Position numbers and translations under genes: made by a program. The notes under the pieces are model-generated. The model was not told the origin of the DNA, ran no database searches, and saw only the letters and a program-made list of their open reading frames with translations. A DNA stretch of 64,000 bases from Baylisascaris procyonis (taxonomy: Eukaryota > Nematoda > Chromadorea > Rhabditida > Ascarididae), in the NCBI GenBank assembly GCA_037389465.1, contig JAZARR010000123.1:1062501-1126500 (forward strand), read 5' to 3'. Numbering within the stretch: the stretch's first letter is position 1; every line of letters begins with the position of its first letter. Below, in pieces: positions 48,974-60,928 of this stretch.

Positions 48974-48979
48974 AATAAA
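48974..48979 (+). promoter_or_regulatory. max-1: polyadenylation signal AATAAA of max-1
   Basis: AATAAA lies 63 bases after the TGA, followed by a T-rich stretch. The implied 3' UTR is about 80-90 bases, short as is common in nematodes. Confidence 0.75.
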
Positions 48980-51726
48980 TATTTCCTTTACTTTGATGTT
49001 ACGTTTTTATCGAATTTTGATTGTTTTATTTCAAGCGTAACTGTTAGATTGTCCTTAGAAATGAAGATAAATTGTGATGGATGGAAATAAAATATGGGAT
49101 TAAAAATGATAGGAAATGAAGTATGTAATAAATAATAATACGAGATGAAATATGGAGTTTAAAAATGATAGATGATGATGGTGACATTTAAATTTTCTTC
49201 CAAAATCTGTGAGGAGGAACGAGAAATCTTTGAGGTCATCTACTATGCACTTTAAAAATCTTATCACCAAACGACAGTGAACGAACTGGGTAATTGCTAA
49301 TGAATTCAACAGCTCAATTCAGAAGGTTAAATCCTGCCGTTAGTCTCTAAAAATGGGCCAGAGGAACTTTAGATTTCTTTGTTTCTCTCAGAGATTGTTC
49401 TGTCGCCACTGCGAATTACTACTACGACTTTCCTTGCTTATACCTTTCACTAAATTAGCCCATCTGAGAAAGCGTTCATACGACTCTTCAAATATTATTT
49501 CTTGGTGATGCTTAGGGAGGTGTTTACTGCTGAAGCATAACACAAGCCTTCAGATCATAAACACATGTTATAGTGCATCTAGATGCCAAGCACAGATGAT
49601 GCCGCAAACACAATGGCGACAAAATGCGCTTTATAAGCTTTAAAATAGTTGTCTTCATACGCATACCTTATTTCTTAACAAAACGTCAGTGAAATGTTAA
49701 AAGTCCTTAAGATCGTCATTCAGCATTGAGTAGCACTCGATATATTATTGCATAAGAACCGATCGCCTTATTATCAGGTAGCAAACTTGTTATGGGCACT
49801 CAATCTGCGTTCGGTCAGTTGATATACCCAGTTTCGATGTCTGTTTTTGGCCATAAGTGTCCTCAAGCAGTTTAATTCGCACGTAGTGCAAAACTTGGTT
49901 TGATTTATTGAGTTATTTTCATATTTGGGATTATGAAAAGATTCAAAATAAGTCAACCCGTCTAAGAGTATGCAAAAAGGATATTGGTAGACGCAGGAAG
50001 TGAATGAAAGTTGGAAGAATTTCAGCAGTTCTGTTTCTACTTGGAAGACATCATTTGTCGAAATGTGCAAATAAGAGAACGAAAATCGATATGACTAATG
50101 AAATATACAAAATTATAAACAATGCAATGGCAGAGAGAGGGGGGGGGGGTAGTAGAGCATAACCACAAATGCCATTGAGCTCACGTTATTCCAAATGGGC
50201 AGTGAACAATAGTTAAGGCATATAAAGGCACAGATACCTTTAATACCAATTGTGCGCGAAGCGGGTAATGCATAAATGTGAAAAAAATGGAGATTCTGTT
50301 TGAGCAGATACATATATATATTTTGATTCAATATGAAGGGCATATCGAATCAAACAAATACTTGTGTTCTATCTAGGTTTCAATGCTTCCTCGACCAAAG
50401 TTTATAGTTGAGAATTTGCTTTGGGTGGGTAATATCCATCCAAAGCGAATTCCCAAGTCTATAGATTTAGTAAATTGTGCTCATTTAAGGCAGACTTTAT
50501 TAATAAGGTAAAGGACTGCTAAAAAATTATAAATGACAAAGATCTCAGTGTTTCTCTAAGAAAAAACTTTTGTATAAAGCATTAATTAGTAAATTAGAAT
50601 TTAGTCTTTAAATTCGTTTACCCTAAAAGATAAGGTACTAAAAGTTTGATCGACAAACTTCTTGATGGACTTTAGTATATTTCGCTTATTAACAATGCAG
50701 GCGTAATGGTATTATGATCTATGCAGGTCTTACATCTTCATATTAAGATTGTGTTTACGATATATGCAATGATTTATTGATTAACGCTTCTTAACATTAC
50801 ATTAATAACGATGCAATATTGACCAACATTTATTTATTTAATTCTAATTTGTTTATTGTTATAGGACGTCTATGTGTTAGTTTTACCACTTTATTACGGT
50901 ACTTATATCAGTATTTCTTTATTAGAATCTTTTAGTGAACCTTAAATGTTATTCGTTTTGTTTCGATAGGTTTTCATCAAGTATAGATCACATAAATATT
51001 GCTCTACCCGCGACAGCACTGTTCGGTCTATACCATCAACATTGACACTTACATTTATCGATCAGTAATCAGTATTACCCGTGATGTCGACTACTCATCT
51101 TTTGCTTTATTCCTTGAACTATACGATTTTTTAACTTTCTATTTTTAGGTATACTTTACTTTCTAAATGTATTTCAAACATAGTCTAGTTTTTAGTTTAA
51201 ATATGTTACACTATTTTCAGACTTTGCTGTTCCTCAATTATGGTTCGTTTCCTCGTTTTTATAACTCTTTACTCTCACATTTTAATATAACTTTCCACAT
51301 ATTTTTATTGGCATATTCCCTCAAAACCTTTTATTTTTCTTTGTTTCAATTTACCTGGGATTTTCATGACCGTCACCAACGTATTTATTTAATAATAAAA
51401 CTCTAATTTTTATTTCATTTGCAGTCTCTCTTATTCTATTTACTCGAATACATCGCTTTTGCTTTCCACTATATAGCACTAAATACATTGTGCTTAAACG
51501 TACTAATATTTATCTCTGAGGATATTAGAATTCAGTTTCATATAATACTTAAAATTTTAGGTTAATCTCTATTACGTAAAGTTTTGTTGGCAGTTGGCGT
51601 TATATATTCGTCGGTGTTATACGTCTTTACTGCACGTTGACTTGTAATGCCTTATTATTATTGTTCTTCTCACCTAACTTCTTTCCCTCGACATTGGGCT
51701 ACAAGCTGTTCTTGTAGAGATAGGAA
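48980..51726. other. intergenic region between max-1 and the next gene
   Basis: 2.7 kb of AT-rich DNA with an 11-G homopolymer at 50139-50149. Open frames are short and lack splice signals. The last 60 bases hold a CTTGTAG acceptor-like site just before the next start codon. Confidence 0.55.
50139..50149. repeat. poly-G tract (11 G)
   Basis: Eleven G follow a GAGAGA run in the intergenic region. Confidence 0.9.
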
Positions 51727-52926
51727 ATGGATATCGGTGGTAAAAGGGGCTTGAGACCTACTGCTCAAATGCCTGTTCTGGAGAAAGGGAACAAAGCGGA
51801 CTATGGCGATAAGGTAAGTGCCATCGTTTGTAAATTTTGTATTTATCATGCATTTTTAAATATAAGTTTTATTTATAGTTTCTTTTTCACTTCTTTCCCT
51901 TTCCGCTTTTCTCCCTCTTTCGCTCTCTCTGTCTCTCTCTATCCCTTTCTACGCGCAATTAAGTTGTCTTTGCAACTTCTCATACTAACAGGGCTATGCA
52001 TATCGTCCTGACGATGGCTTCGTCTTTCGAGAAATTTCTGGTCAGCCAAAAAAAGAGATTCCCTTAAATGTAATATTTAGAGCTGACCCTGAATGAAATG
52101 ATTTGTTTTCAGCCCATTCCTTTTTACTCGATTCGCAGCCATCTATGTACATAACAACCTGTTTTATCACAAAACAAAAGATTTTTGAAAACAGTGAATA
52201 ACAAGACATGAACACGCTAATTTTTTTTTTTTTTTTTGCTTGACATGTTCACTGGTCTTCTCACAGACCATTTATTGAGCTATATGTTGGATCGCGTTTT
52301 CCGATTGGTTGCTATTTTTTTCATCCTACCGTGTTTGCTTAAATTGTGGTCCTGGAGCTTCTTTTTTCTGCAGTTATTGAATCTGGATCTTTTCTGAATT
52401 GGATTGCATCTGAGTGAAGCAAGCTCATTCAAAGAAGCGATTCCGTTTCTTATGGCGCTAATTGCACATTTTACTCATCATCCAAATATTTTCACATACT
52501 ATTACATTCTTGAAGGAGAATTGAACGTCCGGCCATTACTAATATTTGATGTTGCGCTAGATTTAAGCATATTTAGATGAAAGCTTAGAACAATTTGTGC
52601 TTCCAAACAATTTCTAGGGAGCTTTCAACTCAAGGACAAACTTTTGTTTTTACTTCTGCTCGAGGAGAGAGGGAGTGGAAGTCAGATTCATGCAATTAAA
52701 GTAGATTTCTTAAATTGACCACCAAATGTTTGTCAGGAAATCAAGCGAAAAGATAACTAAGTGATATTTTTAAAATCAGGTTGGCCGGAACATTCCGGCA
52801 GTTGGAAAATATGGTAGGGCAGCCGACAAGGTGCACAAATTTTCACTCACCTCATCAGGCCAACCGGTCCACCAGATATCGCAAATCAGTAGCGAAACAC
52901 TTTCGTTTCAGGCATCAGCTCTTTAA
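51727..52926 (+). CDS. small uncharacterised three-exon protein (about 103 aa)
   Basis: The exons are 51727-51813 (ATG, donor AAG|GTAAGT), 51992-52069 (acceptor TAACAG, donor AAT|GTAATA) and 52780-52926 (acceptor AAATCAG, TAA). All junctions are phase 0. The peptides include KRGLRPTAQMPVLEKGNK, GYAYRPDDGFVFREISGQP and VGRNIPAVGKYGRAADK. It is hydrophilic and rich in Gly, Lys, Arg and Pro, with no signal peptide or membrane segment, so cytoplasmic or nuclear and partly disordered by inspection. A CTTGTAG ten bases before the ATG could be a spliced-leader acceptor. Alternative ends: a third exon at 52113 (TTTTCAG, ending after 13 codons), or a donor at 52829/52830. No family recognised. Confidence 0.5.
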
Positions 52927-53134
52927 AACATTCCCCTGCTGAAAAGGTTCGTTTCATTTGTTTACTTAAGCGGTTGTGCTGAGAAATTCATTTGGAAAGT
53001 TGCTGACGAATTCAAGTGCGATACCTTTTCAATTAAAACGAAGCTTCAGTTGATATGTCACCCAACGTATCATCACTTTTTTATGCTAGCAGCTTTCTTG
53101 CATCACGAGTTGCAATTGCACAGCTGATGGAATG

Positions 53135-53177
53135 CATATCTGTGAATATGACACCTACATACATATTCACAGATATG
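53135..53177. repeat. perfect 16-bp inverted repeat with 11-base loop
   Basis: The arms CATATCTGTGAATATG (53135-53150) and CATATTCACAGATATG (53162-53177) are exact reverse complements around ACACCTACATA. The flanks add an imperfect extension (TGGAATG against AATTCTCCA). No gene role is shown. Confidence 0.95.
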
Positions 53178-53178
53178 A

Positions 53179-53373
53179 ATTCTCCATAATGCACTTTCGT
53201 TAAATTTGAAAGCCATTAGAAAATGCTCCAATCTGCTATTGAAGATTTTCTATGAGAGAGAAAAGAAGGATCTTAGGGAAAAGAATATGTTAGCGGCATT
53301 TCATCAATCAGCGGAAAAAATCTTGACATCTCAGGCGAAAGCAACAGTTTTTTTTTCTTTGAGAGGATGGTGA
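53179..53373 (+). other. open frame after the hairpin, coding-like but unassigned
   Basis: This is a 64-codon open stretch bounded by TGA on both sides. It reads KIFYEREKKDLREKNMLAAF and continues as a charged helix. The only Met is internal, and no splice acceptor was found. It might be an exon with a missed acceptor or chance. Confidence 0.2.
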
Positions 53374-53727
53374 TACCTGCTTTCGTTCATTGCATTCTTC
53401 GGCAGTCGGAGTCTTTTTCAGAGTTGAGTCTCCGTTTTTGAGATTTTTTTTGCCGACTTTACATTCGCAGTGAGTATCACAGCGACTTTGCTTCGGTGCG
53501 TTGTTATATGTGTGCCTAGTTTTCTGTTGTTCAGATTGAACTAAAAAGCTACTGAAATTGGGACTATGAAGTTTAGTGATTATAACACGTGCATCACAGA
53601 ATATTATCCGATACTATCTTTGATGTTGACTTGTTAGCTTTAGAAGAAAATATGGGCATTCAAAAGTTGTAGAAATCTTTGATGCATTCCTTTTCGCTAC
53701 TGGAACTTTCGTTTAAATCGGATTTCC

Positions 53728-54185
53728 TCAGAACGTAAATGCTTTATCTAGCGGTCTGATAACTTGTTTTTGTTTCATTTGTTTAAAAGTAATTGATGGA
53801 ATTGTTTGAACAATTGAGCGAGATGCAAAAGTGTGCGTCATGCGAACAACTATTTTGACACATTTAGCCACTTTCGCACGACCTGATAGACGTGAAATGC
53901 GGGCAGCTTTTCTAACATCTCTGAAAACCTGTAATTGACGGAAATTAGTAGGCATAGCCTCACCTGTTCCCTCGTTGAACTAACCGGTGGATAGCCAGAC
54001 GTCAACATGCTTACGCAAATAAAAGACTTTGCCATGGTGCGTTTTTCAAAAGCAGTTTGGCCCAGAAGGAATACTTTTGTGGGCTTAAATGAGCTGTCCG
54101 AACAGCGGAAATGTGCAAACACGGTTGCGCATATTCCGTTATTCCTTAATTCATGAAAAGCGCTTAACAGATGGGTCGAATGCAA
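53728..54185 (-). other. antisense open frames, possible LTR-retroelement debris
   Basis: Two overlapping minus-strand frames (53728-53955 and 53850-54185). The first includes FRDVRKAARISRLSGRAKVA and later ITFKQMKQKQVIRPLDKAF. That order vaguely resembles the linker after RNase H in BEL/Pao polyproteins, but no catalytic motif is seen. Raised GC content marks the block. Confidence 0.22.
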
Positions 54186-54563
54186 AGGATTGCCTTTTCC
54201 TAACTTCGATAGTACGATCCTTCACTTATCTTCCTTCAAGTCTCATCTGGTCCGATCATCGAAGAGTAGGCACGTTTAACGGTTGTATAATGTTACTGAT
54301 TTCGGTTGCCGTGAAGTGAAACGACAAGTTCATCGTACTCAAACGTTTCATTAAAGAAACTTCTTGTCAACAATCACCCTGGATATTTCACTCGCAAATC
54401 CACTGTCGAAAATATGATGGAAATCTGTTGACCATGTTTTACGCCGAGTAGATGGAACGCTTTATTCTAATAGGTTGTTGTGGCAAGCTTTTCACAGTTG
54501 TCAGTACTTCTGTGTTCTCTGCAAAACGTTTGAATTTCTCATAATGCCAGATTTTTCCCCCAG

Positions 54564-54638
54564 TTGGCTAAATTCAAAGTAGAGAAGAGGGAAACGGGAG
54601 GAGGATGGGAGAGACGCACGATGGACATGACGAGATAA
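54564..54638 (+). CDS. candidate terminal exon
   Basis: A strong acceptor (ATTTTTCCCCCAG) opens a 24-codon frame LAKFKVEKRETGGGWERRTM, then four codons and TAA. It is phase 0, so it could be an alternative last exon of the small gene at 51727 if the donor at 52829/52830 is used. No further support. Confidence 0.25.
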   Translation: MAKFKVEKRETGGGWERRTMDMTR

Positions 54639-55568
54639 ATTGTTGATGACATAGGACCCTGTCCTCTTCTCTCATTCGTCAGGGAAATCCACTTTGGTGC
54701 GTCCTTTTCCCTACTCTTGAAAGTCTAAGAAGCGAATTTTCGAGGCAGTTCGAGAGATGTTCGTTGCGCATTCATTTTTACTTTACACTCATTATACTTT
54801 CTGAATTCACACCAAAGGCGATATGGTTTCGAATATCGAGCATAAAAAAAGCGTTGAAATGTTGCAAATGTGATGCATTTTTGAGTGCAATTTTATTCAT
54901 TCAGTATGTCTTTTTTTTCAGCACATAAAAATATCGACTAACATTCGATTTTTCTAATAAAATTCTATTTCATTTCAGTATGTCTTTGCAAACTGTTGTT
55001 GCAATGTTTCTCTAATATCTCTGCAAAGTTATCATCTTTAATTGCATTATTTGTACCGTTTGTTGCATTAATTGATACGATGATATTAGTCTTTTGTTAT
55101 TCAATTAAGGCTAATTTTAATTAGGATGCTTGCGTGAAAGTTTTTTTTTTCGAAACTTCACTCACTGCTTGTTGCTAGCAGCTGAATTGCATTGCACTTA
55201 TCCGGAAAGATTAGAGCACGCGGCTAGGATGTTTTGACCTTCATTTTCCTATCAGCCTCGAAACTGGGAAGTTTCATCTCGTTGATTTGAATGGTCTGAT
55301 CTAATTCAAATGCTTTATACCGATGTCTTTATACCGATGTGTAGTGTATATGCTTCAGAAGACGCCGAATATATAGTATATTTACCCAACTGAGTGGAAG
55401 CCGACACAGCTGCTACAGTTCAAAATATACCTGAAGCATACATTGGGACTATGTACCCGAATCAAGACCGCAGGATGGTAGGACGCCATAAAACGGCTGC
55501 CTTCAGTGCCGTGGATCACACCCTTCAGAAATTGTAATAAGAAATATGGTTTGTTCATAAAATGTGAA

Positions 55569-56320
55569 GCAGTTTTGAAGCTGAAAGCCGATGTGAATCC
55601 AATCTTGCGAAACGGCTGCCAATTTGGGTAGATAGTTTATAGGTGAATAAACACTTTTCACGATTTGAAATCTGCGAGTGATCTCTAAAATGAATTAATC
55701 GTCATGGGCACCAGACTCTGTTGCATTTAATGAGGCAAGCAGATTGCTTTGCCTATGCACTGACTTTTTAACCAGGTTGAATGCCGTACCGAAACGTTTG
55801 CAATGGCAGACCGTATCATTTCTCAGGCATGAGATTTTAAAATCGAATACCCCTCGACAGCTAAGTTTGGATGCCGTGTCTATACTGTTATCGATAAGGA
55901 TGAAACCTAACGTGAAGACATTGTGGTGACATCAGTTGAGATCAACGGTCGACGAGTGCAGTTGGATGTACCGTAATCACAGCGTAATAAATGCGCAGTG
56001 CAATTAAACCAGTACTCATTGCTGAGCAAACTGATTCATTGCGTATGCACTGATTGGTAAAATCAACTAAAGCGACGAAATATCTTCGTTTTTCGACGAT
56101 ACTTGATCTAGGCAGATTATATGATAGTATCAGGATATGTACAATAGTGATTTTGTTTTAGCTGCATTCTGAACACTTCGGCATTAAGCAAATGAAACGA
56201 CAACCTCGTAGTTGTTGTCTGTTGGCCAGAAATTCACTCGCAGAACGAAGAGCAAATAAGAAATATAGAGCAAGTCGCATTGATGAAGAAACTATCGGCA
56301 AAAACTACTTTAGTATTATG
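55569..56320 (+). mobile_element. scrambled Ty3/gypsy retrotransposon relic
   Basis: The + strand carries short blocks of a Ty3/gypsy polyprotein in broken frames: a reverse-transcriptase entry motif (55569-55616, VLKLKADVNPILRNG, compare L-K-x-x-A-K-P-V-x-R); a gag-like segment (about 55744-55926, DFLTRLNAVPKRLQW); the protease strand before the active site (55917-55973, VEINGRRVQLD, failing where the Asp-Thr-Gly should follow); and the integrase zinc-binding entry (56162-56220, LHSEHFGIKQMKR). The order RT, gag, protease, integrase is not that of an intact element, and most of RT, RNase H and integrase is gone. Long terminal repeats were not found. It is non-functional. Confidence 0.6.
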
Positions 56321-58511
56321 GGCAGTGTTAGAAAAGCCGCGATCGCTCATTCCTCTTGGTTTTGGCGGATCTTCTGAGGGAAATCACTTCTTGGGATTTG
56401 TCGGCGCCGTAGCAGAATGATGAGCAATGTTTGTTGTGATCTTATAATGGTTTCAATTCTAAGCAAGCTGTTTGCAGTGTTTGCCTGACCTAAGGGTATG
56501 TGGGAGGTGATGAGAGCACTTCAAATGTACTCAGTTCAAGAAATATGGTTTCCCGTAAATGATCTATCGTTCGAGCAGTATGGTTTCCTATAAGTGATCA
56601 CGTGAAAATGGGTGGCGTGCTTTCATGCAATGTCTTCTCTATATAAGGGGCAGATTTCTGCCTCTGATTCATTTCGTTTACATATGTCGATTCATAACTT
56701 GACATAAACGAGCTAATCTTCAGCCGTTGTCACGGTATCCGGCAACTTCTTTTCTCGTTTTGTTTTTTTTTCTTTCCGAGTTTCTGTGCAAATATCCAAA
56801 TGGCTTGAATCTTGAAACAGTGACGCTGTATAGAATAGCGTTACCTGTGTGCATGCCTTTTTTGCATCTCGTAGGCTTTCTAAATTACGCCATAATTCAC
56901 TGCAATAAACAATGTTTTGTTGCAGGTTTAGGCATAAAATAAGCGGGACTAATATCTGCCCATTTTGTGGAGAGTTTTTTCGAAAATTTTCCAATGAGCT
57001 ATCTGGCAATGAGCAATCTCGATGAAAGATGTGAATATGATACTACCTCTCACTGAAGTTTCGATAACATTATAAACGTTGAAAAGTGAGATTATTGCCC
57101 TTTGCTGAATTCATCATCTATCGATATTTCACTAATTATAAAGGATCTATCTGTGTTTTGCTCATCATTTCGTCGTCCCCTGATCAGTGAATTTCGTCTT
57201 TATTTTATAATTTACCACATTATGTTTCGTCTCAGAAAGGATTTCACTAGTGTACTGAACATTTCATCGCTCGAATTGGGTTATTGTTGCTTATTTGCTA
57301 TACATAATTCAACTACAGCGTCTATTTTGCACTGCTCTTCAAGCATCCGTTCGATATTTCTCTTAAATATTGAAAGGCTGAGTGAAAACTAGGAAAATCT
57401 GGACACATAAATATCTCAGTGAAAGTTTGCAGATAACAATGTAGATATGACGTTCATCTTCGGTAGTTATCTGTGCATTTGAGATTTTAGTAGGGTTTGA
57501 ATCTGTGGACTTCTGCAGCCGTTTTTTTTCAGAAAATTTGCTAACTTTTTTCAAAAATCAGCTACTGTGGTTATTGAAATTTAAACAGTTTTTTGCAGTT
57601 CCCTTCATATTGGTGGCCGTACGCTGTTTGTAGCACATAACAGCTCGCCCACAAAAACTAGAATCGGGCAACAGTAATGTGGATCTTCTTCTGCTCCTAT
57701 CTTCCTGCATAAATGCAATCGTTGCGCGTGAAATTATCCAAAGTTCTATAACCTCGATCTGCAGTTATTTGCCGAGATTGTGCTAACCTCACAAACTAGC
57801 AACTCTGTTGTTTGTTCTTTTACAAACACCTTTGCATAAAACTGCAATGGAATACTGAAGCAATATTTTCAAAAATTTAGGTATTACTCAGTTTTATGAA
57901 GCGCTGACACAGCAGCTGCTACTACAGTGCCGCTTCCTTTGTCATCTAAACTCTAGAGCGAAGATTTGAAGCACGAGGAAACCAGCTTGAAGTCCCCATA
58001 ATTTCATTGGAAAAGCAGTTGCTTGAGTAGAATAAGTTCTATTCCTATAGCCTCCAGTATTCTATATCTGGAGCCGAAAGCAATTCTGCAATAAATTTCG
58101 GGATCGTTCTCTTCCTATAGCTTAGCCAAAAAATCTCTTTTGCAAACTTAAAAAAAACGATGCTGAGATTGTGTATTCCATTCGTTTGATAATACTCATC
58201 AGTAGAACAACTACCAGAACACCAATTAATAGTTAATAAAGACAAGATTTTTCACGTCACATTCGGTGGGATTTGAATTGCCAAACACTGAAGGAGCTTT
58301 AAGCGTATAAGCGAAATCGATTGTCTTATGTGATTGATATTTTTCATCAACGATCTTTTTGATAACTCTTTTGTTTCTAAAAATCTACGTGTACATTCAA
58401 CTAAACCGTCAGATAAGCTAGAGAGGCACCATTAGAGCATCTGCAGCTTTGAGTGTATATAAAAATGTGAATATAAATATATATAAATATATTTATTTAT
58501 TTATTTATTTA

Positions 58512-58640
58512 CATTTATATTTATATTTATATTTATATTTATATTTATATTTATATTTGTATTTATACTTATATTTATATTTATATTTATATTTATATTT
58601 ATATTTATATTTATATTTATATTTATATTTATATTTATAT
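58512..58640. repeat. (TTATAT)n hexanucleotide array
   Basis: About 21 TTATAT units with a few substitutions. It creates long open frames of Leu-Tyr (+) or Asn-Ile (-) that are artefacts of the repeat. Confidence 0.95.
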
Positions 58641-59465
58641 GCATACACATACATATACATATAGATATATACATATGTATATATCGCATCATTCCGTTTG
58701 TTTTCTTGATGTATAGACAGAGGCGGTATTCCTTGACAGGGAGGGTACTTGGTACTTCTTCGTGGAAATATAACCGTTTAGATTTGACATTTCAGTAATA
58801 GTTTTCAAATTCGATGGATAAACCGATGAAATGCATAAATGCGTTCGAGCATCTTTCATTGCACTCAAGTATGCATTGCAACATAGCGATTTTAATGTTG
58901 ACCATTCTAATAGTCGATCGACTACGCAGCAGTATTGCTAAGAAATCGATAAATTTCAGCAGATTTGTGCGCTTTTTGTATTCTTTAATCTTAAGGCTTT
59001 TAAAGTCCGTAATTAGGTTCTTGTTTCAAAACCTGGATTAACTGACTTAAAAGATTCGGTTAATTGCTACGCAAATTAGTTAATGCGCAATCTTTTTGCA
59101 TAATATAACCTGCACCCAAATTTTCTTCAGTTGCGCTTAAATGTTCGATTGAATTGTTGTTTCCTCGGTGAAGAGATGAAACGTATAAAATCACATATAA
59201 TTCGAACGCAAAAAAAAAATTTTGCTAATTAAGCATTCATTGCATTCACCAAATCAAGTGTTTCCAATCAAGTATTCATTTTGATGAACTTTTGAGAGTT
59301 TTCATTTGCAAATGGCGATCATCATAGCAATGTAGAGTCCGTGTGTGCGTGCACATTAGTGTGAATGATCATAGACCATAGGTTATAGGTTAGCATGTTA
59401 TTTGGTAGCATCAAGTTCCAAATAATCAAAGCTGCTATTGTGAAGTTTGGCGCTTGCAAAGCATA

Positions 59466-59467
<2 letters not shown>

Positions 59468-59556
<89 letters not shown>
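59468..59556. repeat. (AT)n microsatellite
   Basis: Eighty-nine bases of pure AT repeat, the longest dinucleotide tract in the window. Confidence 0.95.
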
Positions 59557-59558
<2 letters not shown>

Positions 59559-60250
59559 TGCGTGTGTTTCGCTCCATATCGGGCTAATGATTTCATTTTA
59601 GCTTTATAAGTCTCATTGTGGAAATATGCGGCTACCAAGAAATTTATGGCAATTGATTTCTGTATTTCCAGTCTTTTTGCGTAATGCATAATCTTTAGTA
59701 GCAATGCTGTAATGTTTAAAAAAACAGATTTTTGCGTTTTTTTTTTCGAAAAGAGTCGAATCATTTATACCTTTTATACCTTGTAATGAAATTTTCAAAT
59801 ACTTTCACTCATTGTACAAATTGCTTAGATGTGGAACAGAAACGAATTTTATCATTGGAATGTACGTATTGGGCTATTTCATTCTTATAAATTTTTTCAT
59901 AATTACATATTATAGATGATATATCTTTGCATACTTCGAAGATGCACAAATCGAGCTTTAAATATTTCGATCTTTGTGTTGAATATTTTCTGTGATTTTA
60001 AGCCGAATATTCCACACAATTGTTCTCGATCAACTTTTGCGTCATTTTGCACACATGATAGAAGAATGTTTATCTAATATTTTATCTTCATTTTTTCTGC
60101 GTACATTCAATCGATATTTGATTACAGCTGCAAGATGCCTAGATGCTTCCACCTTAATTAACGATTTTTACTTGTTTAAAAATGTTTAAACACACATCGA
60201 TCGCTTAAACGAATTGCAAAAAGCGCATATTGTGAGAGCATCTCTGACAG

Positions 60251-60928
60251 GTTTTCGATCTTGTCCGATATTGTTTGCATAGGCAACTATCTGACACGGA
60301 CGATTTTTCTTTTTTTGAGAAATCAACAACCTTCACAAACACCTTCATAGGTGACACTTTTCATTTTCATATCTTTCAGGTACATTCTAGCAGTTGAACA
60401 TAAACCTAACGTTTTTTATTTTTCTCAAAATGTATGATGCTAAGAAACTTTTTAAATGAGCGACACCGGATGCTTTTCGTAATTTTTGCAAGAATTCTGT
60501 CTAGTTCACACCCCTCATGAGGTAAAACTGTGGAATATGCCGCTCGGTCATAACAGCCTAGAATTAAAATGAGGCGTCGCATGCATAGTAAAAAGCGCTA
60601 ACCGTGCTAAACACGAAAGAAGCACATGACAGCCATATGATGCACGCTTAATTAGGGCGCAACTCGCAAGTGAAAAATTCCATTTTAGGAATTAAATCTG
60701 TAAATTCATAAGCGAAAATGTCTTTTCCATCTTGCAACACCTCATAGCTGACTGGCACCTTCTTCACTCACAATGTTTCCTTTTTAGCATCTTCTTCTCT
60801 TTTTTTGTTTTGCAGAAAAAAAAAACTTCACGAAAACTCAAACTTTCACTCCACTCGTATATTTTGATCTCGAAGTAAGCACCACTGATTCTGACGAAAT
60901 TTATCTAGTGCACATTTACTCAAATTAA
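60251..60928 (+). CDS. 3' end of an uncharacterised gene, two exons
   Basis: Exon 60251-60350 (acceptor CTGACAG, donor ATAG|GTGACA) reads VFDLVRYCLHRQLSDTDDFS and continues FEKSTTFTNTF. It leaves phase 1. Exon 60816-60928 (acceptor TTTTGCAG) needs exactly two bases, enters in frame and reads NFTKTQTFTPLVYFDLEVST, then DSDEIYLVHIYSN and TAA. A donor-like GAA|GTAAGC at 60874 could end the second exon earlier. The matching phases and the unbroken protein character favour a real gene. The upstream exons were not found and I recognise no family. Confidence 0.38.

Larger units (their letters stand above)
56321..60250. other. AT-rich region, no certain gene
   Basis: It holds a long (TTATAT)n array and an (AT)n array (listed separately). 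Weak exon-like stretches: 56926-57025 after TTGCAG, reading FRHKISGTNICPFCGEFF, with a Cys-x-x-Cys pair but no matching His or Cys pair; and about 57882-57970 after AATTTAG, reading TQFYEALTQQLLLQ. Neither has a partner exon I can place. Confidence 0.4.

Noticed and set aside
58449..58692. Open frames of 71 (+) and 63 (-) codons
   Set aside because: They translate the (TTATAT)n array (Leu-Tyr or Asn-Ile repeats) and have no protein meaning.
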